NCBI GenBank assembly: GCA_041390465.1
Contig: JAWKPW010000015.1
Coordinates: 11,668-75,667 of the forward strand
Length of the DNA: 64,000 nucleotides
Reading direction: 5' to 3'
Source: JAABRU01 sp041390465
GTDB lineage: Bacteria; Desulfobacterota; Desulfobacteria; Desulfobacterales; Desulfococcaceae
A program made the translations under genes and the position numbers. The first letter of the stretch is position 1, and the number at the start of each line of letters is the position of its first letter. Below, piece by piece: positions 61,994 to 64,000 of this stretch. The notes beneath the pieces are model-generated. The model was not told the DNA's origin. It did not search any database and saw only the letters and a list, made by a program, of their open reading frames with translations.

Positions 61994-62780
61994 AAATACC
62001 GCCCGGTTCCGCTTTTACGGAGACCTGAATTTTTTTCTGCCGGAACACAGAAAACAGAAAATTTTCGATTGGCATTTCAACGGCAGTCCTGCTGTCAGGA
62101 ATGTTATCGAGGGAATCGGGGTTCCCCATACGGAACCGGATTTGATTCTTGCAAACGGTCAGTCCGTGGGGTTTGACTGCCGGCTTTCACACGGGGATTT
62201 TGTTTCTGTTTATCCGGTTTTTGAATCCCTTGACATATCCCCGCTGCAAAAACTGCGGCATCTTCCCTCAGACAGTCCCGGATTCATACCCGGATTCATA
62301 ATGGATGTGCATTTGGGAAAAGCCGCCCGGATAATGAGGCTGCTGGGTTTTGATGTTCTGTACCGCAATGATTATGACGATCCGGAGATTGTCAGAATTG
62401 CAGCAGCGGAAAACCGGGTTGTGCTGACAAGAGACCGCAGGCTGCTGTTTGCAAAAGCTGTCAGATACGCTTATCTTCTCCGCTCGCAGAATCCGGAAAC
62501 ACAGGTGCATGAAATTCTGGATCGTTTCGATCTGCATGATCACATCACAGCTTTTGCAAGGTGCACATCCTGCAACGGACAGCTTGAACATGCCCATAAA
62601 AAGGATATTCTTGCCCATCTGGAACCGAAAACCAGAAAATATTACAATTCCTTTGTCAGATGCCGGGACTGCGGAAAAATATACTGGGAAGGCTCGCATT
62701 TTTCCCAACTCAAGTCATTTGTCAGCAGATACCGGAAATGCTGTTCAAACATGCAAATGGTGAAAACCTGTCCAAAATAG
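61950..62780 (+). CDS. Mut7-C RNase domain protein with ubiquitin-like N-terminus
   Basis: 276 residues from ATG 61950 (GGGAG 9 nt upstream). A ubiquitin-like Mut7-C front (FRFYGDLNFFLPEHRKQKIF, ETHxVP-like GVPHTEPDLILANGQSVGFD) is followed by the Mut7-C PIN-like nuclease (IMDVHLGKAARIMRLLGFDV, NRVVLTRDRRLLF) and the zinc ribbon (CTSCNGQLEHAHKKDI, CRDCGKIYWEGSHFSQLKSF). Conserved Asp residues are present. Predicted ribonuclease. Start lies inside the SRAP gene, so the two are coupled. Confidence 0.9.
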   Translation: MNVFKTKRTKQACCKNTARFRFYGDLNFFLPEHRKQKIFDWHFNGSPAVRNVIEGIGVPHTEPDLILANGQSVGFDCRLSHGDFVSVYPVFESLDISPLQKLRHLPSDSPGFIPGFIMDVHLGKAARIMRLLGFDVLYRNDYDDPEIVRIAAAENRVVLTRDRRLLFAKAVRYAYLLRSQNPETQVHEILDRFDLHDHITAFARCTSCNGQLEHAHKKDILAHLEPKTRKYYNSFVRCRDCGKIYWEGSHFSQLKSFVSRYRKCCSNMQMVKTCPK

Positions 62781-63066
62781 CACAAGTTTCCAGACTGTGC
62801 ACGGATTTTTTCAGCGCCCCGAAAGCCTGTTCCGCCATATCCGGGAAATCCGTTTTTTGACACACGAAAATTTCTGTCTTATATATAATTTTGAACAGAT
62901 ACTCTTCTCAACTGATGAACCTGACATTATTTTTATAAGAACCTCACAGCAGACCGACTGCTGCAAATTTTCTGAAAAGCGTAACGATGTGATAACAAAA
63001 AAGGCACAGCATGAGAAAAAATCGGGGCAAACGCCATTTTGCATAAATTCAATGGCGATTTGGCTA
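62781..63066. other. Gene-free stretch with half of a repeat end
   Basis: I see no gene or RNA here. The end of the stretch (TTCAATGGCGATTTGGCT near 63048) is a solo right-end of repeat family A, next to the complete copy beginning at 63067. Confidence 0.4.
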
Positions 63067-63200
63067 ATACAAATTCGTGATTGAAATTATACGTTATGGA
63101 AAGCAGTTTTTGTGTAAGGCAATACCGGTTCGCACCAATTTTGCAAAGTTCTGTCAGTTTTCTGTGACCTTTGCGGTTAAAGGAAATGGAGAATCGGTAT
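63067..63200. repeat. Repeat family A, 134-bp copy
   Basis: ATACAAATTCGTGATTGAAA, diverged at the left, to AAATGGAGAATCGGTAT at the right, with GTGACCTTTGCGGTTAAAGG inside. It ends 88 nt before the next gene. Confidence 0.6.
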
Positions 63201-63287
63201 AAAAGCAAAAGAAAGACAACAAGACAATGAATTCCTTGTTTCAGTCTGCTTCGGATTTGTTGTCAGGTGCTTTGAGGGAAACAGTTT

Positions 63288-63716
63288 ATGGTTCAAGAAC
63301 ACATGACAGACTACATGGTAATCGGCAGGTTCAGGAACGCTGAGAATGTCAGATCCCTTATTGCGGCAATCCGCAGCAAAGGCAAAACCTGCTATGATTT
63401 CACAGCCAAACCCGCTGATCCCCATCATCCTGATGCACCCTTTGCAGAGCAGATGAAGGTTCTTGAAAGCCACCCGGATTTTCTCAACGATCCGGTTCAC
63501 CTTTCCCACTATGAAAAAGATTTGGCCGGTCTGAGAAACGCAAACGCCATCGTTATGCTGCTTCCTGCCGGTACCTCAGCGCATATGGAAGCCGGGATTG
63601 CCTTTGGACTGGGCAAAAAACTCATTCTTATCGGCAGGCCTGCAAAACCTGAAACGCTTTATTTCATTTTCAATCAGCACTTCAAAACTGTTGACGATTT
63701 TCTGGCAACTGTCTGA
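63288..63716 (+). CDS. Nucleoside 2-deoxyribosyltransferase-like protein
   Basis: 142 residues with the family end motif MLLPAGTSAHMEAGIAFGLG, then KKLILIGRPAKPETLYFIFN, in which the Glu of HMEAG corresponds to the nucleophile of N-deoxyribosyltransferases. The first half (MVIGRFRNAENVRSLIAAIR) is the usual Rossmann-like start. Its length suits a stand-alone domain. GAGGGAAAC precedes ATG 63288. It could cleave nucleosides or be a TIR-like NADase relative; no partner gene is near. Confidence 0.8.
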   Translation: MVQEHMTDYMVIGRFRNAENVRSLIAAIRSKGKTCYDFTAKPADPHHPDAPFAEQMKVLESHPDFLNDPVHLSHYEKDLAGLRNANAIVMLLPAGTSAHMEAGIAFGLGKKLILIGRPAKPETLYFIFNQHFKTVDDFLATV

Positions 63717-63749
63717 ATGTCATAATTGCATTCAATAATTCCCATAAGA

Positions 63750-63780
63750 TTTGAAATATTGTCAAATCTTATGGGAATGT
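63750..63780. repeat. Short family-C-like hairpin
   Basis: AAGATTTGAAATATTGTCAAATCTTA is a small stem about 33 nt after the preceding stop. Could terminate the gene. Confidence 0.4.
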
Positions 63781-63781
63781 T

Positions 63782-63914
63782 ATACCAATTCGCCATTGAA
63801 AAGATACTTATAAGCAGGAAAAAAGAGGTTTCCGTGTGTTCAAAAAACCGGATTTTTCGGAAAAATCCGGTTTTTCTGAAAAACTTATGTTTCAGATCAA
63901 TGGCGAATTGGTAT
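63782..63914. repeat. Repeat family A, 133-bp copy with hairpin (twin of 17867)
   Basis: ATACCAATTCGCCATTGAAA to CAATGGCGAATTGGTAT with a nested CCGGATTTTTCGGAAAAATC hairpin at 63846-63878. Inverted near-identical match of 17867-17999, same length. The shared short peptide seen in both is an artefact of the repeat. Confidence 0.75.
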
Positions 63915-64000
63915 TAATCTTCATTCGCATATCAAACAGAATCTGTCAAAACCGTATGTCAAACAATCCAATTCTTTATTTTTCCCGTGTCCGGCCTGAA

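Noticed and set aside
1..64000. tRNA, rRNA or CRISPR
   Set aside because: No cloverleaf with TTCGAAT arm or 16S/23S consensus and no regularly spaced short direct repeats were noticed; a program scan would be decisive.

Overview
The window looks like a chromosomal segment of an anaerobic Desulfobacterota bacterium, probably near Desulfonema, Desulfococcus or a related Desulfobacterales genus. The clues are a siroheme-decarboxylase (AhbB-type) gene, a hydrogenase-like membrane complex without nickel ligands, dockerin-like calcium motifs on secreted proteins, a quinol-type nitric oxide reductase beside DUF1858 and cupin genes, and an unusually dense load of short palindromic repeats and decayed genes. 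No rRNA, tRNA or CRISPR array was recognised. The assignment is by gene content only.

Layout. 0-2 kb: ABC exporter pair. 2-6 kb (minus): nitric-oxide module (FNR-like regulator, DUF1858 protein, frameshifted qNOR, cupin). 6-10.4 kb: LpxH-like phosphoesterase, decayed ABC-2 permease, two unknown proteins, thioesterase. 10.6-13.8 kb: secreted protein, zeta-toxin-like kinase with a small partner, AhbB, YefM/YoeB toxin-antitoxin. 13.8-17.2 kb: a decay zone with a broken radical SAM gene and a multiply frameshifted gatB. 17.2-21.3 kb: repeats around a thioesterase, a PHP phosphoesterase and queC. 21.3-25.4 kb: a 1353-residue hybrid histidine kinase. 25.4-27.7 kb (minus): AlbA_2/Schlafen-type protein and a double-domain sugar O-acyltransferase with a G10 tract. 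27.9-29.5 kb: truncated Rpn nuclease, complete but dead IS1-type element, ISAzo13 remnant.

29.6-40.2 kb (minus) is the most unusual region. It holds a small secreted acidic-tailed protein, a secreted lamin-tail/beta-helix (Cthe_2159-like) protein, a DUF4956 membrane protein, an HlyD adaptor fused to a DUF3616-like propeller, a TolC-like protein, a VTC-domain polyphosphate polymerase, and a second, frameshifted beta-helix protein. The adaptor, TolC and VTC genes overlap by 4 nt each, so they are probably translated together. I propose a cell-surface system that couples polyphosphate (or another polyanion) synthesis to envelope-spanning export and Ca-binding surface beta-helices. This is inference from gene order and domains.

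41-51 kb (plus): a left-handed beta-helix protein, then an operon of an HTH-EIIA (PtsN-like) regulator and six Ehr (energy-converting-hydrogenase-related) subunits. The large subunit lacks all four Ni-binding cysteines, so the complex is probably a ferredoxin- or quinone-linked ion pump rather than a hydrogenase. 51-52.2 kb: an integron-type tyrosine recombinase remnant among nested repeats. 52.2-64 kb: PEP-mutase/isocitrate-lyase family enzyme, RidA, TPR membrane protein, Fic AMPylase, a 1417-residue PEP-utilising protein, FmdB zinc ribbon, SRAP (YedK), Mut7-C protein and a deoxyribosyltransferase-like protein.

Repeats recur throughout: (A) elements of 59-216 bp bounded by ATACCRATTCKCCATTGAAA and its inverse; (B) CCGGATTTTT-loop-AAAAATCCGG hairpins; (C) GATTTGACAACTTTT hairpins, mostly at gene ends. 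Broken genes include norB, an ABC-2 permease, a radical SAM gene, gatB, the IS1-type transposase and the second beta-helix gene. Because very long genes nearby are intact, most of this is probably real decay, though single-base errors cannot be excluded for norB.
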